Origin: CAWCAW01 sp963793645
GTDB lineage: Bacteria; Actinomycetota; Acidimicrobiia; Acidimicrobiales; UBA8190
DNA length: 64,000 nt
Assembly (NCBI GenBank): GCA_963793645.1
Contig: CAWCAW010000005.1
Span: forward strand, 62,001 to 126,000
Direction: 5' to 3'
Positions 16,769 through 25,074 of the stretch are shown here, one piece after another; positions within the stretch are counted from its first letter, which is position 1; every line of letters starts with the position of its first letter. The position numbers and the translations under genes are program-made. The notes beneath the pieces are model-generated. The model was not told the DNA's origin. It worked only from the letters and a program-made list of their open reading frames with translations, and searched no databases.

Positions 16769-18126
16769 CGCTCGCCCCCGGTGGCACCGGGTCCGTCTGT
16801 CGGTGCCACCACGCCCGCCAGCGCGCCCACGCATCGAATGAAATCGTCACCACGCTCCGCATAAGAGGAGTACCAATCAAAGGAGGCACACGCCGGCGAC
16901 AACACCACGGCGTCGCCGGCCACCGCCATGGCGCGGGCCTGGCCGACAGCTTCGGCCATCGAGGGGGCCTGAAGCACCGGGCAGGTCCCGGTAAAGACGC
17001 GGGTCACCTCCGGGGCCGCCTCGCCGATGGCCACCACTCCTCTCAGGTGAGGGGCCGCCGCCCGTAAGACGGTGAGGTCGAGTCCCTTGTTACGCCCGCC
17101 GGCGATGAGCACGGCGGAGGGGAATCCCTCCAAGGCCGCCAACGTCGACCCTGGCGTGGTGGACTTGGAGTCGTCGAAGTAGCTCACCCCACCAGCCTCG
17201 CCCACCAGCTGCACACGGTGGGGGAGCCCACCGAAGCGACGCAGCACGTCAGCGCCCGATTCCAAGGAGCCACCGGCGGCGCGGGCGGTGGCCAGCGCCG
17301 CCAGGGCGTTCGCTATGTCGTGGGGATGGCGACGAGGCATCTCCTCCACGGCCACCACCATGTCGCCGGCCGGATCCACGAGTGCCCCGTCAGCCACGGT
17401 GAAATCTGCGGAACCGAGCCCGAAAGTCAGCACCGAGGCTCCCCGGGCTCCGGCCTCGGTGGCGGCGGACACCACCACGGGGTCGTCCTTGTTCGCTACG
17501 GCTACGTCGCCGTCCCCGGCGTTGGCCCACAGGCGGGCCTTGGCCTGGCGATAGTGCTCGATGTTCGGATGCCAGTCGAGATGATCCTCAGAGAAGTTGA
17601 GCCACACACCGACGGGCGGACGAAACGTGTCGGTCAGGGCCAGCTGAAACGACGAGACCTCTGCCACCACCACGTCGACGTCGCGTTGCACGGCGTCGAT
17701 GAGGGCAACACCGATGTTCCCGGCCGCTATCGCCCGCAAGCCCGAGCGCTCCAGCATCTCGGTCACGAGCGTGGTCACCGTGGTCTTGCCGTTGGTCCCC
17801 GTCACCGCCACCATCGCCATGGGGGCCTGGCGCCAGGCCAGTTCGACCTCACCGATCAACGGGACAGTGCCGGCCAGGTTGAACACGGGGTGCGAGGCCG
17901 GCACACCGGGACTGACGACGATCTCGTCGACGGAGGCGGCCAATCGGCCGAGTTGGTCGCCATGAGGAGCCACCACGACTTCGACCCCCATCTCGCTCTG
18001 GGCGTGTTGCTGGCGCGTGGCGTCGTCGTCGACGGCGATCACCTCGATCCCCTGGGTCACGAGGTAGCGGGTGGCGGCCAGCCCACTGACTCCCATCCCG
18101 TAGACGAGGACCCTGCCGGAGCTCAC
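16765..18126 (-). CDS. murD: UDP-N-acetylmuramoyl-L-alanine--D-glutamate ligase
   Basis: MurD adds D-Glu to UDP-MurNAc-L-Ala. The 453-residue protein begins with a Rossmann-like VLVYGMGVSGLAATRYL. The ATP loop is AVTGTNGKTTVTTLVTEML, followed by WLNFSEDHLDWHPNIEHYR and, in the C-terminal domain, YFDDSKSTTPGSTLAALEG and LIAGGRNKGLDL. I chose the GTG at 18126; a TTG directly before it (18129) is equally possible. Either leaves a gap of only a few bases after mraY. A far upstream extension in the same frame lies inside mraY and has no similarity. Confidence 0.96.
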   Translation of the reverse strand: MSSGRVLVYGMGVSGLAATRYLVTQGIEVIAVDDDATRQQHAQSEMGVEVVVAPHGDQLGRLAASVDEIVVSPGVPASHPVFNLAGTVPLIGEVELAWRQAPMAMVAVTGTNGKTTVTTLVTEMLERSGLRAIAAGNIGVALIDAVQRDVDVVVAEVSSFQLALTDTFRPPVGVWLNFSEDHLDWHPNIEHYRQAKARLWANAGDGDVAVANKDDPVVVSAATEAGARGASVLTFGLGSADFTVADGALVDPAGDMVVAVEEMPRRHPHDIANALAALATARAAGGSLESGADVLRRFGGLPHRVQLVGEAGGVSYFDDSKSTTPGSTLAALEGFPSAVLIAGGRNKGLDLTVLRAAAPHLRGVVAIGEAAPEVTRVFTGTCPVLQAPSMAEAVGQARAMAVAGDAVVLSPACASFDWYSSYAERGDDFIRCVGALAGVVAPTDGPGATGGER

Positions 18127-18131
18127 CAACG

Positions 18132-19160
18132 TCAGCGCAGTTTCGTCACCGACAGGAACTCGGCGTAGAAGATGCCGAGTCCCAAGGCGGCGAACAGCCC
18201 GGCCAGGATCCAAAACCGCACGATCACCGTGGTCTCGGGCCAACCCTTGAGCTCGAAGTGGTGGTGCAGTGGTGCCATCAGGAACACCCGGCGATGGAAC
18301 ACCCTGAAGCTGATCACCTGTACGACCACGGACAACGTGACGATGACAAAGAGTCCGCCGATGACAGGGAGGAGCAGCTGCAGGTTCATCTGCAGACACA
18401 AGGCGGCCAAGCCCGATCCGATGGCGAGCGCGCCGGTGTCACCCATGAAGATGCGCGCCGGGGCCGCGTTCCACCACAGAAATCCCAAGCACGCCCCCGC
18501 CAGCGCCACCGACACCAGGGCCAGGTCCAACGCACTTTTCACGTGATAGATCGAGTAGTGACGGAATTGCCAGTAGCCGATGATGGCGAGAATGGCGAAG
18601 CAGAACGTGGCCGAGCCCGACGCCAAGCCATCTAGACCATCGGTGAGGTTCACGGCGTTGGACGTGCCCACCAGGATGAGGACGGCCCACGCCACCCACC
18701 CCACCGGTCCGAAGTTGAACGAGCCGACGCGAGTGAACGACAGGTGGGTGTTCACCCCTGCCCAATGCTCGGCCAACAACGCGAAGGCGATCGCCACCAC
18801 GACTTGAGCGCCGAATTTGGCCCGCTTGTTGAGACCGAGGCTGCGTTGGTGGCGCACCTTGATCCAGTCGTCCCCCAAGCCGATGGCACCGTTGCCCACG
18901 GTGGCGAGGATGACAAGCACGCCGGCATGGCTAAAGGCGACATGCGTGCCGATGTGGCTGATCAAATAGCCGATCACGGCGGCGGCCACCATGGCCAGCC
19001 CACCCATGGTGGGGGTCCCCGCTTTGACCAGGTGCATCGCTGGACCGTCGTCTCGGATCTGCTGTCCGATCCGTTTGCGGGTCAACCAGCCGATGAACGC
19101 GGGCGTCGCCAAAGCGGCCGCCAGTAGCGCGATCCCACCCGACATCATGAGACTGATCAC
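18132..19160 (-). CDS. mraY: Phospho-N-acetylmuramoyl-pentapeptide-transferase
   Basis: MraY moves phospho-MurNAc-pentapeptide onto undecaprenyl phosphate to form lipid I. It has about ten membrane helices in 342 residues. The family motifs are present: KAGTPTMGGLAM, GLGDDWIKV, TSNAVNLTDGLDGLASG with the catalytic aspartates, ARIFMGDTGALAIG and the histidine loop MAPLHHHFELKGW. The GTG start overlaps the murE stop directly as GTGA. There is therefore no room for murF, which usually lies between these two genes. Confidence 0.97.
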   Translation of the reverse strand: MISLMMSGGIALLAAALATPAFIGWLTRKRIGQQIRDDGPAMHLVKAGTPTMGGLAMVAAAVIGYLISHIGTHVAFSHAGVLVILATVGNGAIGLGDDWIKVRHQRSLGLNKRAKFGAQVVVAIAFALLAEHWAGVNTHLSFTRVGSFNFGPVGWVAWAVLILVGTSNAVNLTDGLDGLASGSATFCFAILAIIGYWQFRHYSIYHVKSALDLALVSVALAGACLGFLWWNAAPARIFMGDTGALAIGSGLAALCLQMNLQLLLPVIGGLFVIVTLSVVVQVISFRVFHRRVFLMAPLHHHFELKGWPETTVIVRFWILAGLFAALGLGIFYAEFLSVTKLR

Positions 19161-20588
19161 GGCACTCGCTCTGCGCCCGGGCGGGATCGGGATCTACTTT
19201 TCAGCGCGGCTCGGGCCACGGTGCGATCGTCGAAGGGCGTCTTGGTGTCCCTGGCGTCCATGGTCGTCTCGTGGCCCTTGCCCGCCACCAGTACGACGTC
19301 CCCGTCGGCCGCATCGTCGATGGCCTTGGTGATGGCACGACCTCGATCGGGTTCGATGATGACGGTGCCGGGGCCGGTGGCGCCGACCGCGATCTGTTCG
19401 ATGATGGCGTCGGGATCTTCGTGACGAGGGTTGTCGGAGGTGATCACGACGACATCGGCGCCTTGGGTCGCCACCGTGCCCATCACCGGTCGTTTGGCCT
19501 GGTCCCGATCGCCACCACACCCGAAGACGCACCACACCCGATGTCCGGCCGCCAGCAACCGAGCACTGTGGAGGGCGACCTGCAGCCCGTCGGGAGTGTG
19601 CGCATAGTCGACGATCACGGTGACAGACCCGCCGTCGACGATCTCGAAGCGCCCCGGCACCACCGGTGTCGCCGACAACCCTTGCACCACGTCGTCCTCG
19701 GAGACCCCGAGGGCGACGGCCCCGGTGGCGGCGGCGAGAGCGTTGGCCACCTGGTGAGCGCCGGTAAGTGCCAGGGTGACCTGGCGACCTCGCCACGAGA
19801 AGATGGTGCGCCCTGAGACGCTCGTCACGTCGTGCACTTCGGACATATCGAAAGGGACCACGTCGATATCGGCCTCGGCGAGGAGGCGACGGCCCCACGG
19901 ATCATCGGCGTTGATCACACCGCGCTGGGCGTGCTCGGGCGTGAACAGCGACGCCTTGGCGTCGTAGTACGCCTCCATGGTGCCGTGATGATCGAGATGG
20001 TCGTGGCTCAAGTTGGTAAAGACGGCCGTCGTGAAACGAAACCCGTCCACGCGCGCTCTGGGTCAGCGCGTGCGATGACACTTCCATGGCCAGGGCTGCT
20101 CCCCCGCCATCTCGAGCCTCGGCCATGATGCGCTGGAGCACGGGGGCCTCGGGGGTCGTCCGCTCCCCGTGCAGGGTCCCGATCACCGTCGTCGCCAAGC
20201 CCCCGGCCTCGAGCACGGAAGCAAGCATGTGGGTGACCGTGGTCTTGCCGTTGGTCCCCGTCACCCCTACCGTCGCCAACGAGCGTGCCGGATGGCCGAA
20301 CAATGAGCAGGCCAGACGCGCCATTGACGGTCGGGCCCGCCCGGCGCCGACGACGATCTGTACGGCGTCGAGCTCGAGGGGCCACTCGACGACGAGAGCG
20401 ACAGCTCCTCGCTTGAGGGCCGACGCCGCGAACTGGTGCCCATCGGACGCCCTCCCCGGCACGCAACAAAACACCGCACCGGGCTCGACATGGCGACTGT
20501 CGAACTCCACCGATTTGACGTCGATGCCGTCAAGATCGCCGCGGGTTTCGACAACGTCAACATCCTCGAGCAGCCGGTCGATTCGCAA
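19157..20588 (-). pseudogene. murE: MurE UDP-MurNAc-tripeptide ligase, reading frame interrupted
   Basis: MurE adds the third residue of the stem peptide, here presumably meso-diaminopimelate given the dap genes in the window. The N-terminal frame has DSRHVEPGAVFCCVPG, the ATP loop TVGVTGTNGKTTVTHMLASV and LAMEVSSHALTQ. The rest is in a second frame: VDGFRFTTAVFTNLSHDHLD, VDYAHTPDGLQVAL, SDNPRHEDPDAI and GKGHE. The break is at 20047-20062, where one base too many separates ALTQ from RVDG. The TTG at 20588 gives MRIDRLLEDV. If the G7 run at 20604-20610 were one base longer, a GTG at 20614 overlapping the ftsI stop would be in frame, matching the other junctions. Confidence 0.85.
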
Positions 20589-20610
20589 TGTCGCGCCCCT
20601 GCCGGGGGGG

Positions 20611-22731
20611 TCACGGCCCTTCCGTGCCGTTCCCAGCCGAGCCGCCGATCGTACCTGCCGAGGCCGATGAGCCTGAGCTGGCCGCGCCGAGCTGGGAATC
20701 GGGCAGGGCGATCGGCACCACGGTCCCACCACTGGCGGTGGCACCAGGGGAGGTGGGAATGCCGTAGCGGTGCAACGCGTAGCGCATCACCTGGGAAAAC
20801 ACCGGAGCGGCCACTACCCCACCGAAAATGGGCGTCGGCTGCTCGAGCACGACGATGGCGGACAGCGCCGGATGCTGAGCGGGGGCGAAGCCCGCAAAGG
20901 TGGCCATATACGCACCGGGGATGTAGCCGCCGTTGACCAAATCGGGCACCTGAGCGGTCCCGGTTTTCCCCGCCACGGTGTAGCCGGGGATCCCCGCCGC
21001 CACCGCCGTGCCGTCTTGGACGACCTGTTCCATCATCGTGGTGAGTTCGGACGACACCTCGGGGGACAGCACCCGATGGGTGGTGGTCGCACGGAGGGCC
21101 GTCACGGTGCCATCGGTACCCACGGTGGCCCGGACCAATCGGGGCGAAACGAACACCCCGCCGGTGGCCACTGTGTTGATCATGTCGAGCACCTGTTGGG
21201 CGGTGACGGCGTCATCTTGACCGATGGGAGTAGAACCGAGATCCGACGCCGCCCACGGGCTCGCATCGCTCTTCACGATGCCCGCCGACTCTCCAGGGAA
21301 GCCGAGTCCGGTGGGCTGACCGAATCCCATGGCCGCGATCTGTGACGCCAGGCGCTGCTGGCCGAGTTGCTCGGCGATTTCGATGGTACCGATGTTCGAG
21401 GACTGCGCCAGGATCTGCGTGGCCGAAAGCTGCTCGGTCGGGTGGCTCTCGGCGTCGTGAAAGACCCACCCGTCAATCGTCAAGGTGTTGGGCACGGTGA
21501 ACATCTGCAATGGCGTGATCAAGCCTGACTGCAACGCCGCCGAGAACGTCACCACTTTGAAAACCGAACCTGGCTCGTAGACCCGCGTCAGGGCGTAATT
21601 CTGGGGAGCCTGCCCCACTGCGTGGGTCGTCGGGTTGGCCACCACGTTGGCCATGGCCACGATGTCGCCGGTGTGGACATCCATCACCACGGCAATGCCG
21701 CTTTTGGCGTGCGACGACGACACCGCCGCGGCCAAGGACTGCTCGGTCACGTACTGCAGTGGTTCGTCCAATGTGAGCTCAAGCCCGGTACCGGGTACAG
21801 CGTTGGACAGGTGCGTAACACCTCCGGGCAGGGGAACGCCCGAGGGCGATTGCTCCTCGGTTTCCTCGCCACTGCGTCCCGCCAGTTCGTCGTTGAATTG
21901 GTACTCGAGGCCCGCCTGGCCGTTGCCACTGCTGCCCACCGCACCCAGAACCGGGCTGGCCAACGCCCCCGCCGGGTCCTGCCGGACGGAGTCGGGCAGG
22001 AAGTTGATGCCCGGCAGCTGCATGGTCTCGAGCTTCTGCGCCACCGACGCGCTGGCGGGGTGTGCGAGGTAGACGAATCCTGAGTGCTCGGTCAACTCCT
22101 TTTGGACCTGCGCCTCGGGCACGTGTAACACCGGTGATAGGGCGTTTGCTTCGACGACGGGGTGAGAAATGAGAAAGGGGTCGGCAACCACCGTGGTACG
22201 GGGCACCGAGACGGCCAGCACGGCGCCGTTGCGGTCAAAGATCTCGCCTCGGACCGCCGGCAACGCCACCTTGGACGTGATCTCGGCCGCGCCGAGAGCC
22301 GCGTAGTGGTCGCCGGACATCCCCTGGAGCATCACGAGGCGCACCGCCATGGCCACGAACACGAGCACGAGGACGATCCGCATGATTCCCACTCGACGCA
22401 GCGGGATCCCGGTAGTGACGGCAGGCCGACGGGCTTGATCGGACGATTTTTTTGTATGGCGTTCAAAGCCCCGGGGGCGACCGACCGTACGGCTCACGGC
22501 GGTCCGCGTCACGGCGGTACGAGTCACACCACCTCGAGATACACCGGTACGAGAAACAGCCGTGCGGGTCACAGAAGTACGAGAGACAGCGGCGCGGGTG
22601 CGCGACACGCCGTTACGCGACACGCCGTTACGCGACACGCCGTTACGCGACACAGCCGTGCGAATCACCTTGAGCGTCGGTCGGGACAGGGCGCGGCCAC
22701 GGGGGTCCCGCCACCGCGGTCGGAGGCTCAC
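20611..22731 (-). CDS. ftsI: Septal penicillin-binding protein, peptidoglycan transpeptidase FtsI/PBP3
   Basis: This class B PBP cross-links septal peptidoglycan. After a long cytoplasmic tail there is one membrane helix (IMRIVLVLVFVAMAVRLVML, about residues 115-135), a PBP dimerisation domain, and a transpeptidase domain. The active-site serine is in EPGSVFKVVTF (SxxK), followed by SSN in LAQSSNIGTIE and KTG in VAGKTGTAQVPD. There are no PASTA domains. The tail (about residues 22-82) consists of some twelve arginine-containing five-residue repeats such as VSRNG and VTRTA. The GTG at 22731 overlaps the ftsL stop as GTGA. The total of 706 residues is longer than usual because of the tail. Confidence 0.95.
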   Translation of the reverse strand: MSLRPRWRDPRGRALSRPTLKVIRTAVSRNGVSRNGVSRNGVSRTRAAVSRTSVTRTAVSRTGVSRGGVTRTAVTRTAVSRTVGRPRGFERHTKKSSDQARRPAVTTGIPLRRVGIMRIVLVLVFVAMAVRLVMLQGMSGDHYAALGAAEITSKVALPAVRGEIFDRNGAVLAVSVPRTTVVADPFLISHPVVEANALSPVLHVPEAQVQKELTEHSGFVYLAHPASASVAQKLETMQLPGINFLPDSVRQDPAGALASPVLGAVGSSGNGQAGLEYQFNDELAGRSGEETEEQSPSGVPLPGGVTHLSNAVPGTGLELTLDEPLQYVTEQSLAAAVSSSHAKSGIAVVMDVHTGDIVAMANVVANPTTHAVGQAPQNYALTRVYEPGSVFKVVTFSAALQSGLITPLQMFTVPNTLTIDGWVFHDAESHPTEQLSATQILAQSSNIGTIEIAEQLGQQRLASQIAAMGFGQPTGLGFPGESAGIVKSDASPWAASDLGSTPIGQDDAVTAQQVLDMINTVATGGVFVSPRLVRATVGTDGTVTALRATTTHRVLSPEVSSELTTMMEQVVQDGTAVAAGIPGYTVAGKTGTAQVPDLVNGGYIPGAYMATFAGFAPAQHPALSAIVVLEQPTPIFGGVVAAPVFSQVMRYALHRYGIPTSPGATASGGTVVPIALPDSQLGAASSGSSASAGTIGGSAGNGTEGP
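22480..22668 (-). repeat. 15-bp tandem repeat encoding the FtsI N-terminal pentapeptides
   Basis: About twelve degenerate 15-base units encode Val-(Ser/Thr)-Arg-(Thr/Asn)-(Ala/Gly) in the cytoplasmic tail of FtsI. Three consecutive units around 22612-22650 are nearly identical (GTGTCGCGTAACGGC on the coding strand). The unit keeps the frame, so copy number could change without disrupting the gene. Confidence 0.8.
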
Positions 22732-23183
22732 GGGGCGACGCTCGTGGCGGTGGTGGCGGTGGTGGCGGTGGTGGCGGTGGTGGCGGTGGGCGCAGCCGGC
22801 ACCGATGTCGACAGGCTGACTTGCGGGAGATCATTGACCTGGGCGGGCACCGTGTAGCCCTGCTTCTGCGCTTGCGCCACGATCCGCGACGGCTCTTCGA
22901 GCTGGGCCACGCGCAGATCAAGATTGCGATGTCGGCCCAACTGCGTGCCGAGCTCCTGCTGGAGGCGAACCAGCCGAACCTGGCCCGAGATGAGGTATGC
23001 CTGCGCACCGGCCACAAGCAGCAGACTGCCGAGGGCGAGGATCACCGACACCACGACCACCCGCCGCCACGGTTGGCGTCTTGGCGTCGGGGGCGGGGCC
23101 GCCACTTTCAGCGGCGTGCTCAGGCCGGCTGAGGCGGTCGCTGCCGGGGCGCGCCGAACTCTGGTGGGAGCGGTGAGAGCCAT
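22728..23183 (-). CDS. ftsL: FtsL-like septum formation protein
   Basis: This 151-residue bitopic protein is recognised mainly by position between rsmH and ftsI and by its layout: a basic N-terminus, one membrane helix (VVVVSVILALGSLLLVAGAQ, about residues 41-60), then a short coiled-coil (RLQQELGTQLGRHRNLDLRV) typical of FtsL/FtsB. FtsL would pair with FtsB and FtsQ in activating FtsWI. The tail ends in five Thr-Ala-Thr repeats from a 9-bp DNA repeat at 22744-22790. The ATG at 23183 overlaps the rsmH stop by one base (TAATG). Confidence 0.8.
   Translation of the reverse strand: MALTAPTRVRRAPAATASAGLSTPLKVAAPPPTPRRQPWRRVVVVSVILALGSLLLVAGAQAYLISGQVRLVRLQQELGTQLGRHRNLDLRVAQLEEPSRIVAQAQKQGYTVPAQVNDLPQVSLSTSVPAAPTATTATTATTATTATSVAP
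22744..22790 (-). repeat. 9-bp tandem repeat at the ftsL 3' end
   Basis: Five near-perfect copies of GCCACCACC on the minus strand encode the Thr-Ala-Thr tail of FtsL. It lies just before the ftsL/ftsI overlap, with the FtsI repeat on the other side of the junction. Confidence 0.8.
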
Positions 23184-24190
23184 TACCGACTCGATGTTCC
23201 AGGTCGAGGTGTCGTACCAGGCCCGCCGGAGTCCTCCCCCGCAAAGCTGCCGGGAGCGACGCGTTCGAATACACGTAGGCGGGCGCTTTCGGCGCGGTGG
23301 TTGCGGTCGACCTCCGCCGGAGTTGGCCGGCGGGCACCACGGAACACCAGTCGTCCGAGCGACACGGCTCCGCACATGCAAGGCAAGGTCGGTGGGCATA
23401 CACACCCACCGGAGACGGCGCGGGTGAATGTCGCCTTGACGAGGCGGTCTTCGCCGGAGTGATAAGCGATCGCCGCGCAACGCCCACCAACAGCCAGACC
23501 GTCAATGGCAGCCACCAGACCATCCTCCAAGACTCCGAGCTCTTCGTTGACGGCGATACGAACGGCTTGAAAGACGCGGCGAGCGGGGTGGCCACCGTGC
23601 CGGCGTGTGGCCGCCGGAATGGCGTTGCGCACCACCTCGGCCAGTTGTCCGGTGGTCATCAAGGGGCGAGCCGCTATGACGGCACGAGCGATGCGCCGGC
23701 CGAAGCGTCCCTCGCCATTGGCGATGAATAACGCCGTCAATTCGGCCTCCGACCAGCCGTTGACGATGTCACTGGCACTCTGGGTTTGCCCTTGGTCCAT
23801 GCGCATGTCCAATGGACCGTCGTTGCGATAGGAGAAACCCCGATCGCCTTGGTCGAGTTGCGGCGAACTCACCCCGAGGTCGAACAGCACGCCGGCGAGC
23901 TCTCCTGGACCGCCGCCGACAGACTCGGCCTCACTCATGAGCGCGTCGAAACGGGCGTGGCGAACGACGGCACGATCACCGAATCTCGAGAGTCGTCGTC
24001 CGGCCGCCTCCACCGCGTGAAGGTCGCGGTCGAGTCCCAAGAGGCGCATGTCCGCCATGGCGTCGAGCAACGCTTCGGCATGGCCGCCAGCCCCGAGGGT
24101 GGCGTCGACGACCAGGCCGGCGGGAACTGGCGCCAATAACGACACCACCTCGTCGACCATGACCGGTTCGTGGGCGAAGACCTGGACCAT
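23183..24190 (-). CDS. rsmH: 16S rRNA (cytosine-1402-N4)-methyltransferase
   Basis: RsmH (MraW) methylates N4 of C1402 in the ribosomal P site using S-adenosylmethionine. The start MVQVFAHEPVMVDEVV is the typical N-terminus. VVDATLGAGGHAEALLD is the SAM-binding loop. VLFDLGVSSPQLDQGDRGFS, PLDMRMDQG and the later FQAVRIAVNEELG and IAYHSGEDRLVK are family motifs. I chose the ATG at 24190 (335 residues). The open frame continues upstream without similarity. It lies 134 bases after mraZ. Confidence 0.95.
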   Translation of the reverse strand: MVQVFAHEPVMVDEVVSLLAPVPAGLVVDATLGAGGHAEALLDAMADMRLLGLDRDLHAVEAAGRRLSRFGDRAVVRHARFDALMSEAESVGGGPGELAGVLFDLGVSSPQLDQGDRGFSYRNDGPLDMRMDQGQTQSASDIVNGWSEAELTALFIANGEGRFGRRIARAVIAARPLMTTGQLAEVVRNAIPAATRRHGGHPARRVFQAVRIAVNEELGVLEDGLVAAIDGLAVGGRCAAIAYHSGEDRLVKATFTRAVSGGCVCPPTLPCMCGAVSLGRLVFRGARRPTPAEVDRNHRAESARLRVFERVAPGSFAGEDSGGPGTTPRPGTSSR

Positions 24191-24324
24191 CCGCAGCCCC
24201 TCGACTGGCGGGATGCCGTCGGGAGGCTTGCTCCATCGACTCGGTTGGAAGCGGGCGGAGGAGGAGTCTTCCACCGAACCAGCCGAGGGGCTGCGCATGT
24301 TCCTGGTCATCACGTCCGGAGCGT

Positions 24325-24747
24325 TCAGTCGTCGGCACCTTCTGTGAGCCGCTGCTCTTCGGGACCGACTTTCTGTTCCCACCGACCCGGGTTCCACAGC
24401 TCGACCCGGTCGATCGCCCCCAGCACGAGTACGTCGCCTTCCAGGCCGGCGAAGGTCCGCTGCCCGGCCGGGATCGCCATCCGGCCTTGGCGATCGAGAT
24501 CCAACTCGGTCGAGGTGGACGACCAGAACCTGGCCATGTTGCGCTGCTGACGATTCGAGCTGGCGCGCTCTTGGCGCTCTTGGAGCTGGATATCGAACTG
24601 GTCGGGGGTCCACAGGGCCAGACAGCCGTCGTGGTGCTGAGTCAGGAATCCGCCCTCGGCGAAGCTCGAGCGGAACTTGGCAGGCAGGATCACTCGACCT
24701 TTGTCGTCGAGCGAGTGTTCGAACCGGCCGAAGAACCGTGCCACCAC
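24325..24747 (-). CDS. mraZ: Transcriptional regulator MraZ
   Basis: This 140-residue protein has two SpoVT/AbrB-like MraZ repeats. The first contains HSLDDKGRVILPAKFR and the second TELDLDRQGRMAIPAGQR. MraZ forms a ring-shaped oligomer that binds direct repeats upstream of its own gene and controls the dcw operon. The GTG at 24747 is followed by a second GTG codon. A five-unit phased repeat with the right spacing for MraZ lies 40-84 bases upstream, so autoregulation is strongly suggested. Confidence 0.95.
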   Translation of the reverse strand: MVARFFGRFEHSLDDKGRVILPAKFRSSFAEGGFLTQHHDGCLALWTPDQFDIQLQERQERASSNRQQRNMARFWSSTSTELDLDRQGRMAIPAGQRTFAGLEGDVLVLGAIDRVELWNPGRWEQKVGPEEQRLTEGADD

Positions 24748-24786
24748 TGAGATCTCCCACGACGCTCCCCGGCCTCAGGGGGTCCA

Positions 24787-24831
24787 CCCCTTTGCCCCAC
24801 TTCGCTCCACTTTATGCCCCTAACCGCCACT
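24787..24831 (-). promoter_or_regulatory. MraZ-box array: five AG(T/G)GG units at exact 10-bp phase
   Basis: On the minus strand AGTGG, AGGGG, AGTGG, AGTGG and AGGGG start at 24831, 24821, 24811, 24801 and 24791. Each step is exactly 10 bases, one helical turn. Known MraZ boxes are TGGGN-type direct repeats separated by 5 bases, the same period. Three units are usual; five is a long array. It lies directly upstream of mraZ and probably overlaps the dcw promoter. The remainder of the gap up to 25074 is C/G-rich and shows no gene. Confidence 0.75.
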
Positions 24832-25074
24832 CGTCAACACCTCTCCCCCCCACCTCCCACCATCGACCACCACGCCCCTTGAGGTCCTCGAGACCGCCGG
24901 CGGCGCCTTCTCCTCGACCGGAAACAGGCCGCGGAGGACGACGCCGGCGGCAGCAAAAGCCCCGGCACGCGCGTCTGACAGAGGCGGCGACAGACGGGCG
25001 CGCCGCACGGGCAGCAGCAGACGTCGCCACGACGCGGCACTGGCCGGTGGCGATAGGGGCGAAGGTGGCGGACG
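24832..25074. other. Non-coding gap upstream of the MraZ boxes
   Basis: About 240 bases between the MraZ-box array and the end of the lipoate-ligase-like gene. It is very GC-rich with C/G runs and open in several frames, but none resembles a protein. No terminator with a T-run, RNA gene or repeat was recognised. Confidence 0.5.
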
